Assembly (NCBI GenBank): GCA_963807735.1
Contig: CAWEDI010000024.1
Coordinates: 248,001-312,000 of the forward strand
Source of the DNA: Roseiarcus sp963807735
GTDB lineage: Bacteria; Pseudomonadota; Alphaproteobacteria; Rhizobiales; Beijerinckiaceae
Reading direction: 5' to 3'
DNA length: 64,000 nt
Positions 53,148 through 62,595 of this stretch are shown piece after piece (within the stretch, counting starts at the first letter, position 1; each line of letters opens with the position of its first letter). Made by a program: the position numbers and the translations under genes. The notes beneath the pieces were generated by a model. It saw nothing but the letters and a program-made list of their open reading frames with translations, did no database searches and had not been told where the DNA came from.

Positions 53148-53261
53148 AACCATCTCCCCAAATCTTCCGTCGCGACCATCGCGCCGAGAAGCCCGGGAGA
53201 CATGGCATGGGGGCAAGCGATCCGGTGTTCCCAAGGGAACACCCCGAAGACTTTGAAGCGA

Positions 53262-54845
53262 TCATCCCATCCGCCGCGCGACGATATCGGCGACCCGCAA
53301 CGCATTGGCGATCAGCGTCAGCGTCGGGTTGACCGCGCCGATCGAGGGAAAGAAGCTGGCGTCAACGACATAGAGATTGTCGATCTCATGCGTGCGACAG
53401 TCGAGATCAAGCACCGAGGTTTTCGGGTCCTCGCCAAACCGCATCGTCCCCGCCTGATGCGCCGTGCCGCCGATCGGGACATCCTTGCCGAAATAAAGCC
53501 GGCGATCCATCAGATGCGGGTGAATGTCCACCTTGTCGCAGATCGCCTTGAGCTTTGCGCGCAGTCGCGCGGCGCTCTCCTGGTTGGTGTCGGCGACGTC
53601 GAGATGCGGAACGCCGTCACGATAGTAGATGCGGTTCTCCGAACGCGGCAGGTCCTCCGTCGTCAGCCAGAAGTCGATCGAGTGCCGCGCGATCCAATCG
53701 AACGGCTGCTGAGGCAGCCAGTGCAGCAGCGAGGGCATCCCTTCGAGTTCGACCTGCGCGCCGTCGGATTTGCCGACCATCTGGATATGGCCCAGCGGGA
53801 ACTCCCATTCGTTGGCCGGGCTCAGCGCCGACCCGTGGTAGAAATCGTTGAGGCCGAGCGTTTTCTGGAACTGCGTGGGGTTGGGCGTGCGCGAGATCGC
53901 CAGCACCGTTGCGTTGGTGTGGCGCATGTAGTTGCGGCCGACCTGATCCGAGCCGTTGGCCAAGCCGTTCGGATGCTTGTCGTTGGCGGAGCGCAGCAAC
54001 AACAGCGCCGACGACAGCGCGCCGCAGGCGACCAGCACAAGGTCCGCCGACAGCGTACGCCGCTCGCCGTCAACCAAGGTCTCGACCCCGACGATGGTTC
54101 GCCCCGCAGCGTCGGTCAGCAAACGCTCGACATAGGCGCCGGTCAGCAGCGTCAGGTTGGGATGCGCCTTCAACGCCGGATCGACGCAGACGATCTGCGC
54201 GTCGGCTTTGCCGTTGGTGAGGCTGGGGTAGCCGTCGAACGGGTCGCAGCGCAGGCACGGCGAATCCGGCAGCGTTCGCCCGTTGGCGTCTTCCTCGATC
54301 CACGCGCCGATCGGCAGATGAAACGGATGTAGGCCCTCGCGCGCGAGCCCGTCGGCGAGCTCGGCGATGCGCGGTTCGTGGCGGATCGGCGGCTTGGGGT
54401 AGGGGCCGCTTGCTGGCGGCTCGGTTGAGTCTTCGCCGCGCGCGCCATGAACGCGATAAAGCTCCTCGGCCTTTTGATAGTAAGGCTCGAATACGTCATA
54501 TTTGAGCGGCCATTCCGGGGCCACGCCGTCGACATGGCGCACGCCGTGGAAATCGGTCTCGCGCAACCGGAACAATGCCGCGCCGTACATCTTCGAGTTG
54601 CCGCCGACCCAGTAGTGGAGCCCGGGTTTAAAGCTCTTGCCGTCCGCCGAGCGCCAAGTCTCGTCGGCCTGATAGCGGGCGCGGCCGAACACCTCGTTCG
54701 TGTCCCAGTTCTCGCGCTCGCGCGGGAGATAGGTCCCGCGCTCGATCAGCAGGATGCGCTTGCCGGTCTGTGCGAGCCGCCACGCCGCGGTGGCGCCGCC
54801 GGGGCCGGAGCCGACGATGATGATGTCGAAGCGGTCGTCAGCCAT
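53262..54845 (-). CDS. GMC-family FAD oxidoreductase
   Basis: A 527-residue flavoenzyme. The dinucleotide-binding motif is FDIIIVGSGPGGATAAWRLA, then LLIERGTYLPRE, the FAD-attachment region YWVGGNSKMYGAALFRLRET, and C-terminal GMC segments GGTAHQAGTMRFGEDPKTSV with the active-site His and LYVVDASFFPSIGAVNPTLT. GMC enzymes oxidise alcohols or sugars. The start overlaps the SDR stop by eight bases. The operon with a dehydrogenase and a glucosidase suggests oxidation of a sugar released by the glucosidase. Confidence 0.9.
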   Translation of the reverse strand: MADDRFDIIIVGSGPGGATAAWRLAQTGKRILLIERGTYLPRERENWDTNEVFGRARYQADETWRSADGKSFKPGLHYWVGGNSKMYGAALFRLRETDFHGVRHVDGVAPEWPLKYDVFEPYYQKAEELYRVHGARGEDSTEPPASGPYPKPPIRHEPRIAELADGLAREGLHPFHLPIGAWIEEDANGRTLPDSPCLRCDPFDGYPSLTNGKADAQIVCVDPALKAHPNLTLLTGAYVERLLTDAAGRTIVGVETLVDGERRTLSADLVLVACGALSSALLLLRSANDKHPNGLANGSDQVGRNYMRHTNATVLAISRTPNPTQFQKTLGLNDFYHGSALSPANEWEFPLGHIQMVGKSDGAQVELEGMPSLLHWLPQQPFDWIARHSIDFWLTTEDLPRSENRIYYRDGVPHLDVADTNQESAARLRAKLKAICDKVDIHPHLMDRRLYFGKDVPIGGTAHQAGTMRFGEDPKTSVLDLDCRTHEIDNLYVVDASFFPSIGAVNPTLTLIANALRVADIVARRMG

Positions 54846-55701
54846 TGGTCGCGAAACCGGGAAACAAAGTCATGCCGCCGTCGACGAAAATCGTCGCGCC
54901 GATGATATAGTCGCAATAGTCGGAGACGAGCCACGCCGCGACCTTGCCGATGTCCTCGGGTTCGCCGATGCGACCGTAGGGGATCAGCGTCATCAGGCTG
55001 TCGTAAGCCGCCTGCGTCGCCCAGGCGTCATGGTTGATCGGCGTGCGGATCGCGCCCGGCGCGATCGAGTTGATGCGGATGCGGTCGGGCGCGCACTCCT
55101 GCGCGAGGCTCATCATCATCAGCATGATGCCGCCCTTGGAGCTCGCATAGTTGACGTGCCCCGCCCACGGGATCATCTGATGCACGGAGCTCATGCAGAT
55201 GACCTTGCCGCGCGAGCGCGAGACGTTGCGGCTGTCGCCCTGCGCGCGGAACTGCGCGATCGCCGCGCGGGCGCAGAGGAACTCGCCGGTCAGGTTGACC
55301 CCGATCACCTTGTTCCATTCCTCCAGCGTCATTTTGGCGATGCTCGCGTCCCGTTGCAACCCCGCGTTGGACACGAGGATGTCGAGCGCGCCGTGGTCGG
55401 CGACGAAGCCCGCAAACATCGCCTGCACCTCCGCCTCGCTGGACACGTCGGCCTTGTAGGTGTGCGCGGCGACTCCAAATTTCCGCGCCTCGTCGGCGAC
55501 CGCCTCGGCTTCATCGGGTTTGACGACATAGTTGATCCCGACGTCGGCGCCGGCTTCGGCCAGCGCCAGCGCCACCGCCTTGCCGATGCCGGAATTGGCG
55601 CCGGTGACGAGCGCCTTCTGTCCGACCAGCAGTTTCGGCAATTGCGGCAGCGGCGGCGCCTTGTTCTGCGGTCCGGATTGGTTGGCGGCGGCGTCGCTCA
55701 T
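54838..55701 (-). CDS. SDR-family oxidoreductase (glucose 1-dehydrogenase-like)
   Basis: A 287-residue Rossmann enzyme. The cofactor motif is ALVTGANSGIGKAVALALAE (TGxxxGIG), with NAG in LVSNAGLQRD, catalytic Ser in MSSVHQMIPW and the YxxxK pair in HVNYASSKGGIML. N-terminal 28 residues are a hydrophilic, Pro-rich extension (GPQNKAPPLPQLPKL), as in the YhdG/YhxC-like group. It probably oxidises a sugar or alcohol with NAD(P). Middle gene of the three-gene minus-strand operon. Confidence 0.92.
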   Translation of the reverse strand: MSDAAANQSGPQNKAPPLPQLPKLLVGQKALVTGANSGIGKAVALALAEAGADVGINYVVKPDEAEAVADEARKFGVAAHTYKADVSSEAEVQAMFAGFVADHGALDILVSNAGLQRDASIAKMTLEEWNKVIGVNLTGEFLCARAAIAQFRAQGDSRNVSRSRGKVICMSSVHQMIPWAGHVNYASSKGGIMLMMMSLAQECAPDRIRINSIAPGAIRTPINHDAWATQAAYDSLMTLIPYGRIGEPEDIGKVAAWLVSDYCDYIIGATIFVDGGMTLFPGFATNG

Positions 55702-55724
55702 ATCGCTCTCCAGGGCTCAGGATT

Positions 55725-58442
55725 TCATTGGGTATTGACGGCCGCAGTTCCTGCGGCGCGCTTGGCGGATTCGGCGAGCAGAACGGCGACGACGCCTGTC
55801 CAACCTGTCTGATGCGAGGCGCCGCAACCGCGGCCGGTGTCGCCGTGAAAATACTCGAAGAACTGCAGCCGGTCCCGAAAATGCGGATCGTCGTCGAAAC
55901 GCGGCGTCTGCGCCTGATAGGCGCGCCGACCGGAGGCGTCCTTGAGAAACAGCGATTGGAAGCGCCGCGAAATCTCGTCAGCGACCTGGTCGAGGTTAAG
56001 GTAGTTCTGCGACCCGGTCGGGCACTCGACGCGGAACTCGTCGCCGAAATAGCGGTGCAATTTGCGCAGGCTCTCGATCAGCAGGAAGTTGACCGGCGCC
56101 CAGATCGGTCCGCGCCAGTTGGAGTTGCCGCCGTAGATGCGCGTCTCGCCCTCGCCGGGTTCGTATTGCAGCGTGAATCGTTGGCCGCCGAGATCAATCT
56201 CGTAGGGGTGGTCGAGATGATGGCGCGAAACCGAACGCAGGCCGTAGTCTGAGAGAAACTCGGTCTCGTCGAGCATCCGTGTGAGCACCGCTTTCAACCG
56301 GCGGCGTCGCAGCAGCGCGAGCAGGCGATCGCCTTGGGCGTTCGGGGCGCGCCAGTTGGAGACGAGACGCGCGAGTTCTGGCCGATGCTGGAGGAACCAT
56401 TCGGTGCGGGCGCGAAATTGCGGGAAGCGCTCGAACACATCGTTGCGCACAATCTCCGCCGCCACGATCGGCAGCAGGCCAACGATCGAGCGAATGCGCA
56501 ACAGCGTCGGCTGTTGACCCGGCGCGCAGAGGATGTCGAAATAGAACGATTCCTGCTCGTCCCACAGGCCGTTGTCGCCCGGCTCGCCGGCGCCGTGCAT
56601 CGCCTGAGCGATGTCGAGAAAATGCTCGAAGAACTTGGTGGCGAGATCCTCGTAGATCGGATTCTCGATGGCGAGCTCCAGCGCGATCCGCATCATCGCC
56701 AGGGCGTAGGCGGCGACCCACGCCGTGCCGTCGGACTGGTCGAGCCGGCCGCCGAATGGCAGCGGCATGCGCAGGTCGAACAGGCCGATGTTGTCGAGCC
56801 CGAGGAAACCGCCCTGGAACACGTTGCGGCCGCCGGCGTCCTCGCGGTTGACCCACCAGGTGAAGTTCAACAAAAGCTTATGGAAGATGCGCTCGAGAAA
56901 CATGCGGTCGCCGGCGCCGGTCGCCTCGGCGTTGAGGTCGTAGAGACGCAGCGCCGCCCAGGCGTGAACGGGAGGATTGACGTCGTCAAAATTCCACTCG
57001 TAGGCGGGCAATTCGCCATTCGGGTGCATGTAGCGTGACTGGGTCAGCAGCGTCAGTTGCGATTTGGAGAAGCCGGGATCAATCCTTGCCAGCACGACGC
57101 AGTGGAACGCCAAGTCCCACGCGGCGAACCACGGATACTCCCAAGCGTCCGGCATCGACAGGATGTCGCCGGATTGCCCGGCGTCGACGTCGCCGCTGGC
57201 GAAATGGCGCCAATTGCTGTTGCGGCCCTGTTGCCGCGAATCCGGCGGCGGCGGCTGCAGCGGGTCGCCGGCGAGCCAGCGGCGGATGTCGTAGCCGAAG
57301 AACTGTTTGCACCACAGCATGCCCGCATAGGCTTGCCGCTGCACGAGCAGCGCATCGGCGTCGGCGAGATCGGCTTGCAACGCGGCGTAAAATTCGTCGG
57401 TCTCGGCGATCCGCAGCAGCATCACGTCGTTGAAATCGGCGAACGGATCGCCCGCGCTGCGCGGCCGCAGGCGCAGGCGGATCGTCGCCGTAGCGCCGGG
57501 GGCAAGCGTCAGCGTGTGCAGGATCGCGGCTTTCGTGCCGCGGCCGGCGGGGTTGATCGCGGTCCAATCGCCGTGCACCACGAAATCGTTGACGCCGTCC
57601 TTGGCGAAACCCGCCGGCGGCTGGCCGTAGAGCTTGCGATAGTTGGTGTCGTTCTCGCAGAACAGCGCCTGACCTTCATAGTCCCAGGCGAACTCGCGTT
57701 CGATGTCGTCGCTCTGATAGACGCCGATGCGTGCGCCTTCGAGCCGGAGCTCCGGCCGGTTGTCGAGCGGCGACCAGGACCAGCGGTTGCGGAACCAGAT
57801 GTGCGGCAACAACGACAGCCGCGCCGGATCGGGGCCGTGATTCGTGGCGCTGATCCGCAGCAGCACATCCTCGACGTCGGCCTTGGCGTATTCGATCTCG
57901 ACGTCGAAATAGCGATCGTTGTCAAACGCGCCGGTGTCGATGATCTCGTACTCGCGCTCCTTCAGACTGCGCCGCGCGTTTTCCTCGCGCAACGGCTCGT
58001 AGGGAAAGCGGCCTTGCGGATATTTGTAGAGCATCTTCATGTAGGCGTGGCTCGGCGCGCCGTCCAAGTAGTAGTAAATCTCCTTCACGTCCTCGCCGTG
58101 ATTGCCCTGGGCATTGGTTAGGCCGTAAAGCCGCTCCTTCAGGATCGGGTCGACGCCATTCCACAGCGCCAGCGCGAGGCAAATCCGCTGCCGGTCGTCG
58201 CTGAAGCCGCCGATCCCGTCCTCGCCCCAGCGATAGGCGCGGCTCAGCGCGTGTTCGAACGGAAAATACTCCCAGGCGCTTCCGTCAGCGGAGTAGTCCT
58301 CGCGCACCGTGCCCCACTGGCGCTCGGCGACATAGGGCCCCCAGCGCCGCCAATCCTGGCCGGCGGCGATTCCGGCGAGGCGCTTGGCCTCCTCGGTCTC
58401 CTTCACGTCGTGCGCGGGCGCGTTGGCGGTTTCCGTTTTCAT
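55725..58442 (-). CDS. GH63-like (MGH1-type) alpha-glucosidase
   Basis: A 905-residue cytoplasmic glycoside hydrolase with no signal peptide. The N-terminal domain opens with RRWGPYVAERQWGTVREDYS, and LYGLTNAQGNHGEDVKEIYY is a hallmark of this group. The (alpha/alpha)6 catalytic domain shows in WEYPWFAAWDLAFHCVVLAR and near the C-terminus GGNSNWRGPIWAPVNFLLIE and FHGDTGRGCGASHQTGWTGV, the conserved end region. It should release glucose from glucosyl glycerate/glycerol-like or oligosaccharide substrates. First gene of the operon with SDR and GMC enzymes. Confidence 0.9.
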   Translation of the reverse strand: MKTETANAPAHDVKETEEAKRLAGIAAGQDWRRWGPYVAERQWGTVREDYSADGSAWEYFPFEHALSRAYRWGEDGIGGFSDDRQRICLALALWNGVDPILKERLYGLTNAQGNHGEDVKEIYYYLDGAPSHAYMKMLYKYPQGRFPYEPLREENARRSLKEREYEIIDTGAFDNDRYFDVEIEYAKADVEDVLLRISATNHGPDPARLSLLPHIWFRNRWSWSPLDNRPELRLEGARIGVYQSDDIEREFAWDYEGQALFCENDTNYRKLYGQPPAGFAKDGVNDFVVHGDWTAINPAGRGTKAAILHTLTLAPGATATIRLRLRPRSAGDPFADFNDVMLLRIAETDEFYAALQADLADADALLVQRQAYAGMLWCKQFFGYDIRRWLAGDPLQPPPPDSRQQGRNSNWRHFASGDVDAGQSGDILSMPDAWEYPWFAAWDLAFHCVVLARIDPGFSKSQLTLLTQSRYMHPNGELPAYEWNFDDVNPPVHAWAALRLYDLNAEATGAGDRMFLERIFHKLLLNFTWWVNREDAGGRNVFQGGFLGLDNIGLFDLRMPLPFGGRLDQSDGTAWVAAYALAMMRIALELAIENPIYEDLATKFFEHFLDIAQAMHGAGEPGDNGLWDEQESFYFDILCAPGQQPTLLRIRSIVGLLPIVAAEIVRNDVFERFPQFRARTEWFLQHRPELARLVSNWRAPNAQGDRLLALLRRRRLKAVLTRMLDETEFLSDYGLRSVSRHHLDHPYEIDLGGQRFTLQYEPGEGETRIYGGNSNWRGPIWAPVNFLLIESLRKLHRYFGDEFRVECPTGSQNYLNLDQVADEISRRFQSLFLKDASGRRAYQAQTPRFDDDPHFRDRLQFFEYFHGDTGRGCGASHQTGWTGVVAVLLAESAKRAAGTAAVNTQ

Positions 58443-58554
58443 CGGCCTCGTTCGGGCAGGGGGCTTCCGCGCACTCGGGGCGCAACGTAGTGTCGGAGAA
58501 CCGCGAGGCGACGGAGGAGGTTCCGTCGCCGATCCTTAGCCCGGGAGATTGGCC

Positions 58555-58794
58555 TTGTCTCATGTCACTTACGTGATCGTTCAACACGACAGCGGCTGGG
58601 CCTACCGCGTCGGCGACACGATCTCGATGACCTACCTCACCCGCGAGGCCGCGCATAAGGCCGCCGCCGCGGCGGCGGCGGAGCAGCGGGCGCCGGGCGA
58701 GACCACGGAAATCCAGTACGAGACGCCCGACGGCAAATGGCATGAGGAGCATACGCGCGGCGGCGATCGCCCGGAAACTGAGGTGAAAGACTGA
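58555..58794 (+). CDS. DUF2188-like small protein
   Basis: A 79-residue protein. VTYVIVQHDSGWAYRVGDTI, then TYLTREAAHKAAAAAAAEQR and TTEIQYETPDGKWHEEHTRG is the two-strand, helix, strand pattern of DUF2188, a small alpha/beta fold of unknown function. A TTG at 58555 has GGGAG seven bases upstream; no ATG is available in frame. Divergent from the glucosidase gene and convergent with ruvB, whose stop is three bases away. Confidence 0.7.
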   Translation: MSHVTYVIVQHDSGWAYRVGDTISMTYLTREAAHKAAAAAAAEQRAPGETTEIQYETPDGKWHEEHTRGGDRPETEVKD

Positions 58795-58797
58795 GGC

Positions 58798-59832
58798 CTA
58801 CTCTTCGTCGAACAACCCCGGCGGCTCGACGGGACGCGCGGGCGCCGCCAGCCCCAGGTGCTTGAACGCATGCGGCGTCAGCAGCCGCCCACGTGGGGTG
58901 CGCTGCACGAAGCCGAGCTGGATCAGATACGGCTCGATGATTTCCTCGATCGCATCGCGCGGCTCCGATAGCGCGGCGGCGATCGTCTCGACGCCGACCG
59001 GGCCGCCGCCGAAACTGACGGCGATGCAGTCAAGATACCGGCGGTCCATCATGTCGAGCCCAATCGGGTCGACGTCGAGCAGTTTCAGCGCCGTATCGGC
59101 GAGCCCGCGCGAGACGATCGTCGCGCCCTCGACCACCGCGAAGTCGCGCACCCGCCGTAGCAGCCGCCCGGCGATGCGCGGCGTGCCGCGCGAGCGGCGG
59201 GCGATTTCGTTGGCGCCGTCGTCGCCCAGCGCGAGGCTGATCACGCGCGCGGCGCGCGAGACGATCGCTTCGAGTTCCGGCACGGTATAGAAGTTGAGCC
59301 GGATCGGGATGCCGAAGCGGTCGCGCAGCGGCGTCGTCAGCAGGCCGGCGCGCGTCGTTGCGCCGATCAGCGTGAACGGCGCAAGGTCGATCTTCACCGA
59401 GCGCGCCGCCGGCCCCGCGCCGATGATGAGATCGAGCTGGAAATCCTCCATCGCCGGATAGAGGATTTCCTCGACCGCCGGATTGAGGCGGTGGATCTCG
59501 TCGATGAACAGCACGTCGCGCGGCTCCAGATTGGTGAGCTGCGCGGCGAGATCGCCGGCCTTGGCGATCACCGGCCCCGAGGTCGAGCGGAAATTGACGC
59601 CGAGTTCGCGCGCGACGATTTGCGCCAGCGTCGTCTTGCCGAGGCCGGGCGGCCCGACGAACAGCACGTGATCCAGCGCTTCGCCGCGGGTGCGCGCGGA
59701 TTCGATGAACACTTTGAGGTTTTTGCGCGCGGCTTCCTGGCCGGTGAAATCGGCGAGCACCTGCGGCCGCAGCGCCGCATCGTCCTCCGGCCGCTTCTCT
59801 GCGGAGATGAGACGGCGGGGCGGCGTGGTCAT
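58798..59832 (-). CDS. ruvB: Holliday junction branch-migration helicase RuvB
   Basis: A 344-residue AAA+ motor. The N-terminal DAALRPQVLADFTGQEAARK, Walker A FVGPPGLGKTT, Walker B VLFIDEIHR, sensor 1/arginine-finger region IGATTRAGLLTTPLRDRFG, and the winged-helix domain ending TPRGRLLTPHAFKHLGL are all intact. It forms hexamers that drive branch migration with RuvA and RuvC. The usual order ruvC-ruvA-ruvB is absent: upstream of ruvB is a truncated resolvase and mobile DNA. The ATG at 59832 matches family starts; a longer open frame upstream is not supported. Confidence 0.97.
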   Translation of the reverse strand: MTTPPRRLISAEKRPEDDAALRPQVLADFTGQEAARKNLKVFIESARTRGEALDHVLFVGPPGLGKTTLAQIVARELGVNFRSTSGPVIAKAGDLAAQLTNLEPRDVLFIDEIHRLNPAVEEILYPAMEDFQLDLIIGAGPAARSVKIDLAPFTLIGATTRAGLLTTPLRDRFGIPIRLNFYTVPELEAIVSRAARVISLALGDDGANEIARRSRGTPRIAGRLLRRVRDFAVVEGATIVSRGLADTALKLLDVDPIGLDMMDRRYLDCIAVSFGGGPVGVETIAAALSEPRDAIEEIIEPYLIQLGFVQRTPRGRLLTPHAFKHLGLAAPARPVEPPGLFDEE

Positions 59833-60079
59833 GCGCGGGGGGTAGCGGAGGCGGGGGGCGGTGTCTAGCGGGCAGAAACCCGACACTTGGCGCCCCCTCG
59901 CGAATGTCGCAACAGGGCGGGAAGCGGACATTGGTTCTCTCGCGGGACGACTTCGTTGATCGTCGCAAAGCGCCCAACCTTTGCGATGCTGTTCGCCGCC
60001 GCACGGCGGGCCGAAACTCATGAAAATCGGGCATTTTTCGCCGCTCAGCAAACTCAACGGGTTGGAGCGACCGAAAGAT

Positions 60080-60382
60080 ATGACCGAAAGTCAATCGAAC
60101 AGCCGCCGTTTTGGCTACGCGCGCGTCAGCACCAGCAGAGGTCGGCTGATGATCGCCGTCTTGGGCGGTTTGGCCGATGTCGAGCGCGATCTAATCCGCA
60201 CGCGCACGGCCGAAGGCCGAGCGCGGGCAAGGGCGCGGGGTAAACTCATGGGTCGTCCACGCAAACTCACAGCACGGCAGCAGCGCGATGCTTTGGAGAT
60301 GCGAGCCGCCGGCGCGACGCTTGACGAAGTGGCTAAGCGCTTTAAGGTCGCACGGGCAACAATTTCCCGGCTGCGCGCCTAA
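60080..60382 (+). pseudogene. Serine resolvase with an internal in-frame deletion
   Basis: A 100-residue ORF. It begins like a resolvase (RRFGYARVST, with the nucleophile Ser of the Arg-Val-Ser motif) but jumps directly to the end of the catalytic domain (RGRLMIAVLGGLADVERDLI, then RTRTAEGRARARARGKLMGR) and an intact HTH (LDEVAKRFKVARATISRLRA). About 90 residues of the catalytic core are missing in frame, so it cannot act as a recombinase, though it could still bind DNA. It lies between ruvB and the integrase unit. Confidence 0.8.
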
Positions 60383-60631
60383 CCGGTTCTCATCAGTCGA
60401 AACTCGTGCTCGGGCGAGCATTTCGAGAGGGAGGAATCGAGAATGAGTTTCAAGATACGGTTCCTCGCCGATCCGCCAGGGCGCGGGCGGCGCCCGCGGC
60501 TTTCTCAAAAAGGATCGTTGGACTGAACGGCTTCGCCGTAGGGGCGCGGGCGGGGCGCGGGGCGCGAGTTGAGAATAACCTTCGAGAGGCCAGCGCCATT
60601 TGCCGGCGCGGCCAAACGAAGGGAGAGCTCG

Positions 60632-61473
60632 ATGACTCCGTTGCGATTGCAGATGATCGAAGCCATGAAGTCGGCTGGGTTCGCCGCCGGAACCCAGGCC
60701 GTCTACATCGACGCGGTGCGCCGACTGGCCAGGCACTATCGTCGCTCGCCGGATCAGATCAGCGAAGAGGAAGTGCGTCGCTACCTGCTCGGCTTGCGCG
60801 AGCGCGGGCTGGCGCTCGGCACTTTCAAGGCCAATCACGGCGCCATCCAGTTTTTCTACCGCCGCGCGCTCGACCGCGATTGGCCCCTGTTTGAAAAAAA
60901 AGAATTCGTCCGCCAAAGCAATGGCGGTTGCCCGAGGTTCTCTCCGACGAGCAGGTTCGCGCGCTGCTTGGCTGCGTGAGGAACCCGGTTCACAAGGCCT
61001 GTCTCGCGCTCATGTATTCCTGCGGCTTGCGCATAAGCGAGGCCGTGAGCTTGGAGATAGGCGCCATCGACAGCGCCAATTTGCAATTGCGCATCATCGG
61101 CAAGGGCGACCGGGAGCGGCTCGTGCCTCTGCCGCAGCCGACGCTCGACGATCTACGTTCGCTCTGGAAGACCCATCGCAATCCGCGCTGGCTGTTTCCG
61201 GTTCATTCCGGCTCAGGCCCGGCCAACGCGCAAGTGCTTCGCCGAACCTTCCAGGAGGCCGCTCGCGAAGCCGGCGTCACACGGCGGGTCACGCCGCACG
61301 CGCTGCGTCATAGCTATGCGACGCGCTTGCTTGAAAACGGCGTCGACACAAGGGTCGTGCAAATCCTGCTCGGCCACGTCCATATCGCGACGACCGCCAT
61401 CTACGCCCATCTCACCGAACCGACCCGCCTCTCGATCCGAGGCGTCCTCGACAGACTGATGGCCGGCCTCTGA
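60632..61473 (+). CDS. Tyrosine recombinase (phage/IS91-type integrase) with a -1 frame change
   Basis: GGGAGAG before the ATG at 60632. N-terminal core-binding domain: MIEAMKSAGFAAGTQAVYID then YRRSPDQISEEEVRRYLLGL. The zero frame ends at 60979, while the catalytic domain continues in the -1 frame from about 60901 (RIRPPKQWRLPEVLSDEQV): Arg in SCGLRISEAVSLEIG, HxxR in TPHALRHSYATRLLENG, His in LLGHVHIATT and the nucleophile Tyr in IYAHLTEPTR. The joined product is about 280 residues. The switch falls in an A8 run that forms a slippery site, so it may be programmed rather than an error. Confidence 0.85.
60895..60927 (+). promoter_or_regulatory. Candidate -1 programmed frameshift signal
   Basis: In the integrase zero frame, A-AAA-AAA (60895-60901) is a slippery heptamer in the right phase. 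An 8-base spacer follows, then a hairpin CCGCCA-AAGCAA-TGGCGG (60910-60927) with a perfect 6-bp stem. Slipping back one base continues directly into the conserved catalytic domain. A lost A in the run would look the same. Confidence 0.5.
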
Positions 61474-61488
61474 CGCGACTGAAACGTC

Positions 61489-62595
61489 GTGATCGAGGTC
61501 GCCGACGTCTTCCGCCGCTTCGCGGACGCGTATCTGTCGGCGCATGGTTCATCGATGCCGCCGTCGCACCGGCGCGCCATCGCCGACATAAAGGCTTGCC
61601 GAACCGCAGCGCTCGGCGGGCGTCTGTGGCGCTGCGACCGATGCAGCGCCGAGATCTTCTCCTATCATTCCTGCAAGAATCGCAGCTGCCCCAAATGTCA
61701 CACGAGGCAGACCGAGGCTTGGCTGGAAGCGCGCAAGGCCGAGATGCTGCCGGTCCCTTACTTCCACATCACCGTGACCGTGCCCGAGGAACTGCGGGCG
61801 CTGTTGCGCAGCCATCAGCGCGACGGCTACGCCTTGTTGATGAAGGCCGCGGCCGAGGCGATTCTCGAACTCGCCCGCGACCACCGCTACGTCGGGGCGA
61901 CGGTCGGCGTGCTCGCCGTCCTGCACACCTGGACGCAGCAGCTCATCTACCACCCGCATGTCCATTGTCTGGTCACCGGCGGCGGGATCAGCGACGACGG
62001 CCGCTGCTGGCGTCCCGCGCGTCGCGCCTTTCTGGTTCCCGTCAGGGCCTTGGCCAAGCTCGTACGCGGCAAGCTCAGGGCCGCGCTGCGCGAGAAACGC
62101 CCCGATCTCGTCCCGCCCGCCGCCGCCTGGACCAAGCCCTGGGTCGTCCATTGCACGCCCTGGGGCGCCGGCGACCAAGCCGTGCTCGATTATCTTGCCC
62201 GCTACGTCTTCCGCGTCGCCGTCACCAACACGCGGATCGTCGGCCTCGACGATCAAGCCGTGACCCTGCGCTACAAGCACCGCAAGTCCAACCGCTGGCG
62301 CGCCTGCCGCATGCCGGGCGAGGAGTTCATGCGCCGCTTTCTTCAGCACGTGCTGCCGAAGGGCCTCCACAAGGTCCGCTACTTCGGCCTCTGGCATCCC
62401 TCCAAGCGCAAGGACGCCGCGCGCGCCCGTTTGCGGCTCCAACTCGACGGTCCCGCCAAGCCCCGCCAGGACGGCAGAAGCGCCGACGCCGCCGGGCCGG
62501 AGAGATCAGAGGCGCCGAGGGTCTGCTCTTGCTGCGGCGCGGGCTTGCTCCGCTTTGTCCGCCCGCTTTCGCCGAAGCAGGCGCAAGGACCATGA
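61489..62595 (+). CDS. IS91-family HUH transposase
   Basis: A 368-residue protein from a GTG at 61489. The N-terminal zinc-binding domain is LWRCDRCSAEIFSYHSCKNR then SCPKCHTRQTEAWLE. The HUH metal motif is IYHPHVHCLVTGGG, and the candidate nucleophile Tyr residues lie in VLDYLARYVFRVAVTNTRI. The C-terminus has a second Cys cluster (VCSCCGAGLLRF). It would mobilise DNA by rolling-circle transposition. The frame is intact. Confidence 0.93.
   Translation: MIEVADVFRRFADAYLSAHGSSMPPSHRRAIADIKACRTAALGGRLWRCDRCSAEIFSYHSCKNRSCPKCHTRQTEAWLEARKAEMLPVPYFHITVTVPEELRALLRSHQRDGYALLMKAAAEAILELARDHRYVGATVGVLAVLHTWTQQLIYHPHVHCLVTGGGISDDGRCWRPARRAFLVPVRALAKLVRGKLRAALREKRPDLVPPAAAWTKPWVVHCTPWGAGDQAVLDYLARYVFRVAVTNTRIVGLDDQAVTLRYKHRKSNRWRACRMPGEEFMRRFLQHVLPKGLHKVRYFGLWHPSKRKDAARARLRLQLDGPAKPRQDGRSADAAGPERSEAPRVCSCCGAGLLRFVRPLSPKQAQGP

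Larger units (their letters stand above)
60632..62595 (+). mobile_element. IS91-type unit: tyrosine recombinase plus HUH transposase
   Basis: A tyrosine integrase gene and an IS91-family transposase gene follow each other by 15 bases in the same direction, the known arrangement of a class of IS91-like elements. No inverted repeats were found (IS91 elements lack them), so the ends are not fixed; the coordinates only cover the two genes. A hairpin at 62877-62908 may mark one end. Confidence 0.7.

Noticed and set aside
60410..60631. Possible attachment site or integron-like attI before the integrase
   Set aside because: No core-site repeats or cassette array were seen, and the integrase lacks IntI-specific features; the IS91 pairing explains it better.
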